In this document: positions 36,311-44,643 of the stretch, in pieces | Numbering within the stretch: position 1 is the stretch's first letter | Layout: each line of letters begins with the position of its first letter | NCBI GenBank assembly: GCA_026125285.1 | Contig: JAHCLO010000005.1 | Coordinates: 186,001-250,000, forward strand | DNA from: Verrucomicrobiia bacterium | Lineage (GTDB): Bacteria; Verrucomicrobiota; Verrucomicrobiia; Limisphaerales; JADLHS01 | Direction of reading: 5' to 3' | Length of the DNA: 64,000 nt | Translations under genes and position numbers: made by a program | The notes under the pieces: model-generated | The model's database searches: none | Told to the model about the DNA's origin: nothing | Seen by the model: only the letters and a program-made list of their open reading frames with translations

Positions 36311-37609
36311 TTACTTGAGCCAGGGCGCAAGGCGTTCTCCGGCCCAGATGTCTTTGACAGGCTGGCGTTCGCGCACCACGGCTGCCTGTCGGCCATGGAC
36401 CATTACTTCCGCCGCCAGGGACCGAGTATTGTAGTTCGACGCCATCACAAAGCCGTAGGCACCCGCGCTTAACAACGCCAGGCAATCCCCCTCGGCGACT
36501 TTGGGCAGCGGACGGTCTTTGCAGAAGTAGTCGCCCGATTCGCACACGGGACCAACGACATCCGAACTGAGCAACGCCCCGCCCCGGCGCGTCACGGGCA
36601 CAATCTCGTGATAGGCATCGTAGAAGGCGGGGCGGATCAGGTCGTTCATGGCGGCATCCACGATGATGAAGTTCTTTTGGCCGGTGCGTTTCACGTACTC
36701 CACACGCGCGACCAGAATTCCCGCGTTGCCGGAAATGAACCGGCCCGGCTCGATCAGGATGCGCAACCCCAGTGGCTGGAGCAGCGGCACCAACCTCTGC
36801 GCATAGCGTTCCGGCGTGAGCACGCCACGGGCCGCCGCGCGCTGCCACCAATCGGCCGCGCCGCTGGCCAACGCGGGCTGATAGACGATGCCCAGCCCGC
36901 CGCCGATGCTGAAGAATTCAATCCCGTACCTTGCCTTCAGTCGTTCGGCCAGCGGCAGGACCTTGCGCACCGCCTGTTCAAACGGTGTCACCTGGGTGAT
37001 CTGCGAGCCGATGTGCATCTGCACGCCACGCAAGCGCAAGTGCTTCAAGCGGCTCGCGCGGGCATACACACCCTCCACCTGCTCGAAGGTGACACCGAAC
37101 TTGTTCTCGTATGTGCCGGTCGTAATTTTCGCGTGCGTGTGCGCTTCCACGTCGGGATTCACCCGCACCGCCACCGGCGCCACTTTGTTGAGCCGCGCGG
37201 CCACGCGATTGATGCGCTGCAATTCCGGTTCGCTCTCCGCGTTGAAGGAATACACCCCGCGTCGCAAGGCAAACTCGATTTCCGCCTCGCTCTTGCCCAC
37301 CCCCGCGAACACACACTTGCGTGGATCGCCACCGGCGGCGATCACGCGCTGCAACTCTCCGCCGCTCACGATATCGAAGCCACTGCCCAGATTGGCGAGC
37401 GTGCGCAGCACGGATTGATTGGAGTTGGACTTCATGGCGAAACACACCAGGTGCTTCACCGGGGCCAGCGCCCCATCCAGTCGTTGAAAGTGGCGGGTCA
37501 GCGTTCGCTGCGAATAGACGTAGAGCGGCGTCCCGAATTTGCGGACGAGCGAATCAATCGCGACGCCTTCGCAATACAGCTTCTTCCCAACGTAACGAAA
37601 ATCATGCAT
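36311..37609 (-). CDS. lysA: diaminopimelate decarboxylase
   Basis: The PLP enzyme of the last step of lysine synthesis. The fold-III barrel has Phe-Ala-Met-Lys with the PLP Schiff-base lysine at residue 60, then Ser-Gly-Gly-Glu-Leu, His-Ile-Gly-Ser-Gln, Ser-Ile-Gly-Gly-Gly-Leu-Gly and Glu-Pro-Gly-Arg-Phe. The second-subunit Cys and Tyr motifs Cys-Glu-Ser-Gly-Asp and Gly-Ala-Tyr-Gly-Phe are present. The length of 432 is normal. It is preceded by the SHOCT gene on the same strand, with a hairpin between. Confidence 0.96.
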   Translation of the reverse strand: MHDFRYVGKKLYCEGVAIDSLVRKFGTPLYVYSQRTLTRHFQRLDGALAPVKHLVCFAMKSNSNQSVLRTLANLGSGFDIVSGGELQRVIAAGGDPRKCVFAGVGKSEAEIEFALRRGVYSFNAESEPELQRINRVAARLNKVAPVAVRVNPDVEAHTHAKITTGTYENKFGVTFEQVEGVYARASRLKHLRLRGVQMHIGSQITQVTPFEQAVRKVLPLAERLKARYGIEFFSIGGGLGIVYQPALASGAADWWQRAAARGVLTPERYAQRLVPLLQPLGLRILIEPGRFISGNAGILVARVEYVKRTGQKNFIIVDAAMNDLIRPAFYDAYHEIVPVTRRGGALLSSDVVGPVCESGDYFCKDRPLPKVAEGDCLALLSAGAYGFVMASNYNTRSLAAEVMVHGRQAAVVRERQPVKDIWAGERLAPWLK

Positions 37610-37671
37610 GGTGTGAGAATTCAGGGTTCAGGAGGTCGGGTTCAAAATCCCATCTTGGGTGCAAACAGAAA

Positions 37672-37697
37672 CCCGCCGGATTCGCAAATCCGGCGGG
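37672..37697 (-). terminator. probable intrinsic terminator of the SHOCT gene
   Basis: The 11-base arms CCCGCCGGATT and AATCCGGCGGG form a perfect stem with a four-base loop. On the minus strand the stem is followed by TTTCTGTTT, as expected for termination 20 bases after the SHOCT gene stop. Confidence 0.75.
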
Positions 37698-37717
37698 GAG
37701 ATTGGACAAGAGTGGTT

Positions 37718-38521
37718 TCAAGGCCGGGCGAGAATGGCGGCCCGTTGCTGGTGATAATCTTCCGGCGAAATTTCATCGGCCCGGTACTTGCGCAACAGTT
37801 CGGCCAGTTCCAACTCCTTGGTGGCGGGAATAGGTGAAGGCGGCGCTTCGGGTGACCGAATACTGGGCGCAACCGACGGTGCCGGCGCCTCTGGGAACGC
37901 AACCGCAGTGCCGCTGCGTGGCGCTTTGCCTGATCCACGAACGGTGACCGCGGCTGCCGGGACTGCCGGGTCGTGAGTTTCCTGTCGCAGGGCGGCACGG
38001 GCACGAGCAATGGCTTCATCGTCCTGAGCGACCGGGGGCGTGTACACCGGGGCTGCGGGCGCGGGCGCCACAACGGGAGCGACCGGCGGAGGCGGCGTTG
38101 GCTGGGTCAAAGGTGGCGCGGGCGTCGTAACGACAGGTCTGGCCGGTGCGGCACGGCGCGGCGCCGGTTGTTGCTGAACGTTCAAGTTCTGGATCTCTTG
38201 CCGCACGGCCGCGCGAGCACGAGCGATAGCCTCATCATCCGGAGTGGACATTGGCACCGCAGGTGCAGGGGCGGGCGCGGGTGCGGCGATAATCGCCACT
38301 GGCTGACGTGGAGCGGCTTCCACCGGTGGTGGAGCGGAGGTCGGCATCACAGGCCTGGCCGGTGCGGTGCGGGGAGGAGCGGACTGCTGCTGGGCGTCCA
38401 GTTCGAGCATCTTCTGGCGGAGCGCCTCGCGAGCCCGGGCTTGCGCCTCGGTTTCGGCATGGAGGTTGGTTGCGCCGGCCAGCAAAGCCGCCGCACTGAG
38501 GACGGAGAAATACTTGGACAT
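37718..38521 (-). CDS. exported SHOCT-domain protein with Pro/Ala-rich repeats
   Basis: After a signal peptide (Ser-Ala-Ala-Ala-Leu-Leu-Ala, His-Ala-Glu) come three copies of a short helical repeat, best seen as Asp-Asp-Glu-Ala-Ile-Ala-Arg-Ala-Arg-Ala-Ala-Val-Arg-Gln-Glu. Long Pro/Ala spacers separate them. The C-terminal 30 residues (Glu-Leu-Ala-Glu-Leu-Leu-Arg-Lys-Tyr-Arg-Ala-Asp-Glu-Ile-Ser) match the SHOCT oligomerisation motif. It is probably periplasmic or envelope-associated. The function is unknown. Confidence 0.75.
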   Translation of the reverse strand: MSKYFSVLSAAALLAGATNLHAETEAQARAREALRQKMLELDAQQQSAPPRTAPARPVMPTSAPPPVEAAPRQPVAIIAAPAPAPAPAVPMSTPDDEAIARARAAVRQEIQNLNVQQQPAPRRAAPARPVVTTPAPPLTQPTPPPPVAPVVAPAPAAPVYTPPVAQDDEAIARARAALRQETHDPAVPAAAVTVRGSGKAPRSGTAVAFPEAPAPSVAPSIRSPEAPPSPIPATKELELAELLRKYRADEISPEDYHQQRAAILARP

Positions 38522-38690
38522 CTGCATGGGTGTTTCTTACGAGAAATCTCTGCCCGAAGCAACTGGTTTCCCCGACTGAAATTTTTTCGCTTGCAAATGT
38601 GATCTGATCGGCGTCAGATGCGCTTCGACCCGGCTTTCTCAAAATTATGTCGCGCAACCAAGTCTGACGCTTAGGCCTTGAAAGGCAGAG

Positions 38691-41600
38691 TTGAACTCGC
38701 GGATCGAATCAAATGAACCAAGACTGCGGTTGACTATTAACAACCGCCCGTTGGCAATCGTGCTGGTTCTATCATTGTGGTTGGCTTCCATCCCTGTGGG
38801 CCGCGCGCAAACCCAACTGCTGTTGGAGGGGTTCGAGGGCGCCTGGCCCGGGAGTTGGAGCGTGGGGGATGACAATCCCACCGGGACCCCGGCTTACTGG
38901 AAGGATGTGAACGCGGCGTTTGGGGGCCGCGCACCGCGATCGGGAAGCTGGAAGGGGTATTGCGCCGGGATTGGTTTCGCCGGCACCACCGCCGCGCCGC
39001 AATACACCAATCACATGACGGCGTTCATGAGCCGGACCATCAATCTCACCGGCCAGTCGCGGGTCAATTTGCGTTTCTGGAATCTCGTGCCCTCGATTGA
39101 GAGCAATTTCGATTATTGCCGTGTGTTTCTCGATGGCACGTTGCTGTGGTCCAACGGCATTCCGCGCACCACCTGGACCGAGGTGGCCACCAACCTGAAC
39201 GCGTTTGCCGGCGTCAACCGCACGTTGCGGTTTGAATTCTTCAGCGATGTCACTGTCACCGCCGAGGGCTGGTATCTGGATGACATTGAAGTGACCGCCG
39301 CCAGCGCGCCGGTGGTGGAACAGTTCACCGGTGTGGCCCTGACGAATTACACGGGGTATGTGATCGCGGCCGATGCGTTGACGAATCATCCGGCGTTCAA
39401 CCGCGATGCGCTGCGGCTGCAGTCGGTGTTCCGGGCCGAGAACTTCACGCCGGCGTCCACCAACCTGAGCTACCGCCTGAGCTATCGCCTGCTCGATTCC
39501 GGGGGGGTGCCGTTCCCGATCCTGGAAACCAACGGGGTGGTCAACGGCAGTTCCACCTACAACGTGGTGACCAACGTCACGCTGGCGGGCGGGCAGCGGT
39601 TGATCCTGACCAACCCGGCCGCGCTCGTGCCCGCCGCCCGGCTCAATCCCTACGAAAGCTACACCGTGGAGTGTCGCCTGTTCCGGGGCACGACGGACAC
39701 AGGATTGGTGCGAACCGACGGGCCGTATCAGTTCTTTCACTTCACCAACCTCGTCAGCGGCGACGCGGCGTTCAACGTGCTGACGCGGCTCAACACCGCC
39801 GCGACCAATCGGATCGCCATGGCCAACAACGTGTCGGGCCGGAGCAATTTCATCTACACGGTCAATTACGAAACCCATTGCTACGACAGCTTCAACGATC
39901 CGGCGAATCCGGTGATCGCGTATCCATTGGTGCTCAACTATGCCCTGTTCAACAGCGGTGGTGTGCCGGTGGCGCTCAAGACCAATTCCTCGGTCATCAA
40001 CGAATCCACCTTCAGTTACGAACCTGGCTCGGCCACGCCGGTCCTGCCGCGCGCACGCTTGCGCGTGCAAAACTTGAACCTCGAGCCGGCCGGACAACTG
40101 GATTCGGTGAACCAAACCTATTATCTGGTGGTTTCCATCGGGCACACCAACCAGCCGGGCCAGCCGTTGCTGGCCGGCAACACCACCAACAGCGTCACCG
40201 CCCGCCTGTTGCATTTCAACGGAAGGCTGTTCTTCGGCGGCATCGAAACGCGTTTCACCAGTCTGGCCAGCGATTCTGCCCCCGGAGTGCCGGGCGGGGG
40301 CTTCATCAACAGCACGCTGACCGTGAACAACAACAGCGGGTTCGTGGTTGGCAGCCCGTCGCACACCTACGGCAGCGGCACACCTTTGAGTGTGCGGTTG
40401 TATCCCAACGGCAATGCCGAACTGTCCGCCAGCTTCGTGATCCTCAATGCGCCCACGCCCGATGTGGGCACGGTGAACAACGTCAGCTTCACCCGCGGTC
40501 CGGTTTCGCTCACCACCGCGGGCGCCAGCGCGAACCTGACCGCCACTCTGCCAACCGGGTTTGGCTACACCACCAACAACGCCAGCCTGATGACGCTGCG
40601 CCGGCAAACGGCCACGGTGAATTTTCCCAATGTAACCTTGAATCAGTCCCTGTCGCCCACGAGCGATCTCACCTTCACGCCCGGACCGCCGATTTATTCC
40701 TCCGAGGAATCCAAGCCGCTGTGGATTGCGTCGTGGACGCTGGATTGGAAGGTGTCGCAGGGCGCCTTTTCGCCGGGCGGCACGAACGTCTGGCTGTTCC
40801 ACACCCGGTTTTTTGAGAACTACTTCCAGTTCATCAACAGCGAATTCACGGTCAACCCGGCGGCCATGTCCTTCAAACGGGACAACAGCGGTTACTACCA
40901 GTTCGTGAACACCAGCACGCTGACGAATCCCGTGGTGGTTTATGCCAATGCCCAGGGCGCAGCCGAAATGACCCTGACGGCCCAGTTCAACAACGGAGAA
41001 TTCCGCACCCATTTCCCGTATGACTCCCGCGTTACCTGGACCAACGGCGGCACGATGGTGGTGGAGCGGGATCTGGTGGTGCCCGGTACGAACAGCGCCC
41101 TTCGCGGCGTGGCTTCGGTCAGCGTGCCCTACACCACCACCTGTCCCGGCTGCGACAGCGCGGCGCTGACGAATTTCCCGACGATCCTGCCCGCCGGACA
41201 GCGCCTGCTGTTCACCCGCGACGGCGGCCTGGCGGCAGAGGGGCCGCTCGCTCCGAGCCACACCTTGTCCTGGGGATTCATTCCGGAGGCGGGGGATTTT
41301 GCGCAGCGAGTGCTGTCCTTCACCAATGCGGCGCTACATGTACCGGGTCATTTTGTGCGGGGCGACCAAAACCCACAACCACGCGAGCAAGGGCCGGCGA
41401 CGATCCTGTTGAGCGGCGTGGCGGTCACCAACGGCAACTACATCGAACGGCCCATTACCAGCACCTATCTGCTTGGGTTGGCCGATTACGCGGGGCTGAA
41501 CTTCCGCGTCTATGCCAACAACGCGCGCCAGGCCATCAGCCGACTGGCCGGCAAGGCCGCCGGTCCGTACGGTTTGAGCGGTTGCTCGAAGTATTACGCC

Positions 41601-44600
41601 CGCCTCAGCGGCGTGTCCGGCTTGCACGAGGCGTTTCCCGGCACGTTCCCCTCGCCCATCTACCTCCTGGGTTACGAGATGGATTTCAGCAACTACGGCG
41701 TGGCGTATCTGGACAGCCAGAATGTGGACTCGCGCACCGCCGGCCAGCTCAAGGTGCCGTATCCCTCGGACTTCACCCTGGCTTTCGAGGAGATGAAATT
41801 CACCTGCGTGGGCGGGTTGCTGAACGCCAAGGTCGCGCCCGCCAGCCAGGTCTTCAAAAAACTGGCCTGGTGGAACGCCGACTTCGAGCCGCTGTCCATT
41901 CAGTTCAAGAGCAATCCCGGCGAGACCTGTTCTCCCGGCAAAGGCTCGCTGGTCGTGGGCGTGCGCGGTTACGCCAGCCACATTGACCAGCCGCTCTCCG
42001 GTCTGCTCGGCTTCCAAACCAACGGCAATCTGATTGCGAAATCGTTCGGCCTGGAGGGGATTGATTCGCGCTTGAAAGTGCCCAGCAAGTTCAAACTCAC
42101 CGGCCCGAACAACACGACCTACACCGTCAGCCCGGTGGCCGACGCGTATTACAGCAGTTGGTCGAACACCGTGCCGGCCAATCTGCCCGCGCAAGGGTTC
42201 ATGAACATTGCCGGCAAAATCAAGGTGCCGTTCTTTGACGAACTCAAGGTGCATCTCCACACCAGCGCCCGCACCAACGGCGTGACGCCCGCGCCGAAAA
42301 TCTGGCTGGCCGGCGGCTGGCCGCGCGCGGGCAGCAGCAACCCCAACTTCGGCTGGCGCGTCGGCAGCGACGATTTCTTCACCGCCGCGTATTTCGACCC
42401 GAACAACTTCGGCTTCCCGCCGGGCGTGACGCTGGACAATTACCGGAATAACGCCGGCCAACAGTATCATCCGCGCGCGCAACGGCTCTGGCTGGACGTG
42501 GTTGATTTCGATTATCCGCTCGCCTGGGCTGACAGCACGCGCACGTTCAAATCGCTCCACGGCATCACCAACGACTTGCTGGTGTTCAAAGTGCAGCACG
42601 AAATCACCTACCTCGATCCGGTGAACGCGTCGCTGGATTTCGGCATCCAGTATGACGGCCTGCCGAAAATCAGCCTGGCCAACATGGCGTTCAACGTCAT
42701 TGACGAGCAGTTCGGCGTGGCCAAGGCGCTGGCCAACGCCGCGGGGGACGAAGTGCGCGATGTATTGCTCGAAGGCAGCAAGAACCTTGACCGCATGTTG
42801 GCCAGCACGCTGGACGATTTCGTCGAGGACGTCTTCAAACGCACGTTGGACCCCACGGTGGACGCGCTTTATTCGCGGCTGCAAACCGAGTGGAACGCAC
42901 TGCCGCCCGCCGCCAAGGGCAATTTCCCGAATCAAGTCAGTTTGGTATTGTCCAATTATCTCATCGGCACCGGCCCAGCGCCCGTGCTGACCAACGTCAC
43001 GCGCCAGTTTTACATGCTGGCCGACGGCGCGGCGCAACCGCTGGGTTTGTTGAAGGAACTCACCGACACGCTGGATGAAATCACCAACTCGATCGCGGCC
43101 ATCACGGGCACCATCTCCAAGGGCACGAACGGCGTGCCGCTGGGCGTGGTCAAGGACGGTCTGCTCAAGATCACCGGCGGTCAGCGCGGCATCGCCAAAC
43201 AACTGGTCGGCGAACTGGTCGGGCAACTGGCCTCGGATTTTCTCGGTTCGGTCACCGAGCCGCATGTCAGCAACCTGATGAAGGAGATTGAACCGTCCTT
43301 GCAGCAGATCACCTCGCTGCTGGACGACGTGCAGAAGGCCCTCGGCGAGGTGCGGGCCAAGGTCGCCCTCGGCCAGGAGTTCGCGCAGGAACTGGACACC
43401 AAGATCAAGTCCGGCGCCGCGCAACTCACCAACGCGACGTTCCAGGCCAGCCAGGAGATCCGGACCTTCTTCAACGGGATGAACTACGCGATTGACGATC
43501 CGTTCGTTCATTACTCGTCCACAGAAATCAAACAGATGGTGCGCTCGAAGGTTCGCGAGCGCTTTCAGGAAACCGCCGTTGCCGCCAGCCTCCAGGTTTC
43601 GCTCAAGCAGCGCGTCTATGACCTCGACAGCGTTTATCGCGAGGCGGTGGACAGCGTCTTCCAGCAGCTCAACCAGGTGCTGCGTCAGTTGATCGCGCAG
43701 ACCCTGGCGGAGGTGGACAAGACCGTGAACAGTGCGTTGGGCGACCTGAGTGACACGATCGGCGCGGGCCAGATTGACGGCCATGCGCTCATCAACGGGG
43801 ATTCGCTGAAGATGCTGCGGTTGGACGCACGCTTCCGCTGGCGCGTGCCCGACGACATGGAGTTCAACGCCTACCTCATCATCAAGGAACTGGACTCCTC
43901 GGCCACACCAGGTTGCGGCTTCAGCGGCAGCAGCGCCACCGAGGTGACGCTGGGGGCCGAGGACGTGGACCTAAACTGGATCAGTCCCGACCTCCGGGCC
44001 AGCATTGCCACGAAGTTCAGTTTCCAGACCGGACCGTTCAAGCCGCTGGGCATGGCCGGCAGTTTCAACGTCACGGGCGGATTGAACTTCGAGTCCTTCG
44101 AGATCTACAAGCTGGGCGCGGCGGTGGCATTCGGGCTTAACGAGAATTATCTCGCCGCCATCGCCGGGGTGCGGATGAGGTCTTACGATCTTTCCGGCGG
44201 CATTTACTTTGGGCGCACCTGCACACTGGACCCGATCAAGTTGATTGATCCCGACGTGGCTTCGGTGCTGGGCGACCCGCCGTTCACGGGCGCGTATCTC
44301 TATGGCGAGGGCTGGATTCCGATTTCCGAGGCGGTGCTGGGCATCCCAGCATCATGCCTGTTCAACATCTCGGCGGGCATCGGCGCGGGGGCGTTCTTCT
44401 TCATCGAAGGCCCGACCTACGGCGGCATCATGAAAGCCGGCGTGCTGGGCGAGGCGCTGTGTCTGGTGACCATCCGGGGCGAAGTGAAAATGATCGGCGT
44501 GAAGAGCGGCGACAACCTTCGTTTCAAAGGCAAGGGCCGTCTCAGTGGCAAGGTGGGTGCCTGCCCGTTCTGCGTCAAATTCGGCAAGAACGTCGGCATC

Positions 44601-44636
44601 ACCTACGAAAATGGCTCATGGGACGTGGATTTCTGA
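38691..44636 (+). CDS. giant exported protein, first gene of a three-gene operon
   Basis: A protein of about 1980 residues. A hydrophobic export signal (Leu-Val-Leu-Ser-Leu-Trp-Leu-Ala, ending Gly-Arg-Ala-Gln) precedes a jelly-roll domain of the immune-inhibitor-A type (residues about 40-200: Gly-Phe-Glu-Gly-Ala-Trp-Pro and Trp-Tyr-Leu-Asp-Asp-Ile-Glu-Val). About 1100 residues of beta-sandwich-like sequence rich in Asn and Thr follow, then a long helical region (about 1333-1693) and a beta-rich C-terminal 250 residues with paired cysteines. No ATG or GTG precedes the signal in frame. TTG at 38691 is assumed, and another TTG near 38733 is possible. No known domain covers the middle. Confidence 0.8.
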   Translation: MNSRIESNEPRLRLTINNRPLAIVLVLSLWLASIPVGRAQTQLLLEGFEGAWPGSWSVGDDNPTGTPAYWKDVNAAFGGRAPRSGSWKGYCAGIGFAGTTAAPQYTNHMTAFMSRTINLTGQSRVNLRFWNLVPSIESNFDYCRVFLDGTLLWSNGIPRTTWTEVATNLNAFAGVNRTLRFEFFSDVTVTAEGWYLDDIEVTAASAPVVEQFTGVALTNYTGYVIAADALTNHPAFNRDALRLQSVFRAENFTPASTNLSYRLSYRLLDSGGVPFPILETNGVVNGSSTYNVVTNVTLAGGQRLILTNPAALVPAARLNPYESYTVECRLFRGTTDTGLVRTDGPYQFFHFTNLVSGDAAFNVLTRLNTAATNRIAMANNVSGRSNFIYTVNYETHCYDSFNDPANPVIAYPLVLNYALFNSGGVPVALKTNSSVINESTFSYEPGSATPVLPRARLRVQNLNLEPAGQLDSVNQTYYLVVSIGHTNQPGQPLLAGNTTNSVTARLLHFNGRLFFGGIETRFTSLASDSAPGVPGGGFINSTLTVNNNSGFVVGSPSHTYGSGTPLSVRLYPNGNAELSASFVILNAPTPDVGTVNNVSFTRGPVSLTTAGASANLTATLPTGFGYTTNNASLMTLRRQTATVNFPNVTLNQSLSPTSDLTFTPGPPIYSSEESKPLWIASWTLDWKVSQGAFSPGGTNVWLFHTRFFENYFQFINSEFTVNPAAMSFKRDNSGYYQFVNTSTLTNPVVVYANAQGAAEMTLTAQFNNGEFRTHFPYDSRVTWTNGGTMVVERDLVVPGTNSALRGVASVSVPYTTTCPGCDSAALTNFPTILPAGQRLLFTRDGGLAAEGPLAPSHTLSWGFIPEAGDFAQRVLSFTNAALHVPGHFVRGDQNPQPREQGPATILLSGVAVTNGNYIERPITSTYLLGLADYAGLNFRVYANNARQAISRLAGKAAGPYGLSGCSKYYARLSGVSGLHEAFPGTFPSPIYLLGYEMDFSNYGVAYLDSQNVDSRTAGQLKVPYPSDFTLAFEEMKFTCVGGLLNAKVAPASQVFKKLAWWNADFEPLSIQFKSNPGETCSPGKGSLVVGVRGYASHIDQPLSGLLGFQTNGNLIAKSFGLEGIDSRLKVPSKFKLTGPNNTTYTVSPVADAYYSSWSNTVPANLPAQGFMNIAGKIKVPFFDELKVHLHTSARTNGVTPAPKIWLAGGWPRAGSSNPNFGWRVGSDDFFTAAYFDPNNFGFPPGVTLDNYRNNAGQQYHPRAQRLWLDVVDFDYPLAWADSTRTFKSLHGITNDLLVFKVQHEITYLDPVNASLDFGIQYDGLPKISLANMAFNVIDEQFGVAKALANAAGDEVRDVLLEGSKNLDRMLASTLDDFVEDVFKRTLDPTVDALYSRLQTEWNALPPAAKGNFPNQVSLVLSNYLIGTGPAPVLTNVTRQFYMLADGAAQPLGLLKELTDTLDEITNSIAAITGTISKGTNGVPLGVVKDGLLKITGGQRGIAKQLVGELVGQLASDFLGSVTEPHVSNLMKEIEPSLQQITSLLDDVQKALGEVRAKVALGQEFAQELDTKIKSGAAQLTNATFQASQEIRTFFNGMNYAIDDPFVHYSSTEIKQMVRSKVRERFQETAVAASLQVSLKQRVYDLDSVYREAVDSVFQQLNQVLRQLIAQTLAEVDKTVNSALGDLSDTIGAGQIDGHALINGDSLKMLRLDARFRWRVPDDMEFNAYLIIKELDSSATPGCGFSGSSATEVTLGAEDVDLNWISPDLRASIATKFSFQTGPFKPLGMAGSFNVTGGLNFESFEIYKLGAAVAFGLNENYLAAIAGVRMRSYDLSGGIYFGRTCTLDPIKLIDPDVASVLGDPPFTGAYLYGEGWIPISEAVLGIPASCLFNISAGIGAGAFFFIEGPTYGGIMKAGVLGEALCLVTIRGEVKMIGVKSGDNLRFKGKGRLSGKVGACPFCVKFGKNVGITYENGSWDVDF

Positions 44637-44643
44637 TAACAAC

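Noticed and set aside
38772-43784. Two open frames of over 800 codons on the minus strand
   Set aside because: They lie opposite the giant exported protein gene, which has a signal peptide and modules. The reverse frames have neither.
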